Shown in pieces: positions 14,559 through 14,938 of a DNA stretch of 14,938 nt. Below the pieces are notes generated by a model. It was not told the DNA's origin, made no database searches, and was given only the letters and a program-made list of their open reading frames with translations. The translations under genes were made by a program, and so were the position numbers. This DNA is from NAT127 sp041655035 (GTDB taxonomy: Bacteria > Pseudomonadota > Gammaproteobacteria > Pseudomonadales > Porticoccaceae), in contig JBAZCN010000079.1 of NCBI GenBank assembly GCA_041655035.1, positions 1 through 14,938 of the forward strand. The letters run 5' to 3'. Position 1 is the stretch's first letter. Each line of letters begins with the position of its first letter.

Positions 14559-14749
14559 GATGTTCTCCGCTGTTCGTTGAATGCTCGTTCACTGCTCTTC
14601 GTTTGACAATATAGGTGTCGTTTTGTCGCCAGCGCCGATTGTAGCCGCCCCGCCGCCGACGGCTTTGCCGATCGCCGGGAAATGTCCGGATATCCACAGC
14701 ATTCCACGTTCGTCAACAGTCGCGGCGCCCTGCCCCGGCCACCGCACGA
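14559..14749. promoter_or_regulatory. Upstream region of the SDR with operator-like repeat
   Basis: No gene is supported in these 191 bp between the SDR start and the end of the next minus-strand gene. GACA-ATATAGG-TGTC (14605-14619) is a short interrupted palindrome of the size bound by TetR-type regulators; on the minus strand it holds TATATT (14608-14613), a possible SDR -10. A second -10-like TACAAT lies at 14638-14643 (minus). TTGACA at 14603-14608 (plus) has no matching -10. Confidence 0.25.
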
Positions 14750-14938
14750 TCAGCGTGGCCCGGTGATCTCGAGCACTTCGAAGCCTTCCCCGGCACGGGT
14801 CCAGCGGATATTCAGATCGTACAGCGCCATGCCGTAGATCCGCCCGCCGCCGGCATCCTGATAGGCCGGCTGCGGCTGTTGGCCGACGACCTGCTCCACC
14901 AGCTCGCGCAGTTCCGGAAAGCGGTGGCTGAAGTGGCG
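14750..14938 (-). CDS. 3' end of an unrecognised gene (partial)
   Basis: A minus-strand reading frame enters from the right window edge and ends at TGA (14750-14752), giving 62 C-terminal residues. It is open throughout, with the high third-position GC of its neighbours. It contains an amphipathic helix-like start (FPELRELVEQVV), a Gln/Pro stretch (GQQPQP), and a beta-rich end (GRIYGMALYDLNIRWTRAG then FEVLEITGP). I do not recognise the family. The next gene on the same strand, the SDR, begins 191 bp downstream. Confidence 0.65.
   Translation of the reverse strand, partial: RHFSHRFPELRELVEQVVGQQPQPAYQDAGGGRIYGMALYDLNIRWTRAGEGFEVLEITGPR

Overview
The window looks like chromosomal DNA from a high-GC gammaproteobacterium. 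Gene order in the left two thirds matches the pseudomonad-type arrangement hemA-prfA-prmC, divergent from TPR lipoprotein-lolB-ispE-tRNA-Gln-prs-rplY-pth-ychF. The protein sequences (RF1 of exactly 360 aa, CTC-type L25, RhlB-like helicase, IspE, LolB) are also gammaproteobacterial. The P450, SDR and overall style would suit a marine or environmental lineage such as Cellvibrionales/Halieaceae, but that placement is inference.

Left block (106-6924, minus strand). From its promoter end this reads: a TPR lipoprotein, lolB, ispE, tRNA-Gln(TTG), prs, rplY, pth, ychF. Gaps are short and lolB/ispE overlap by 4 nt, so much of it is probably co-transcribed. Products cover outer-membrane lipoprotein insertion, isoprenoid precursors, PRPP synthesis, ribosome assembly/stress, peptidyl-tRNA recycling and a ribosome-associated ATPase. 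The last codons and stop of ispE lie inside the tRNA gene.

Middle block (7058-10255, plus strand). hemA, prfA and prmC are tightly packed (ATGA overlap, then a 4-nt gap). They supply the first step of tetrapyrrole synthesis from Glu-tRNA, release factor 1, and the methylase that modifies the RF1 GGQ motif. The 133-bp region 6925-7057 must hold divergent promoters for the left and middle blocks. An RhlB-type DEAD-box RNA helicase (10513-11838) follows behind its own extended -10 promoter.

Right block (11839-14938). This is more accessory: a structured 259-bp gap, a class I bacterial cytochrome P450 resembling P450cam, a convergent YjdM/PhnA zinc-ribbon protein, an SDR oxidoreductase, and the 3' end of an unrecognised gene cut by the window edge. 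No redox partner genes for the P450 are in the window.

I found no CRISPR array, complete insertion sequence, prophage or defence system. The window is mainly conserved housekeeping DNA. The observations most worth a second look are the ispE/tRNA overlap, the P450 with an altered substrate pocket, and several strong intergenic hairpins.
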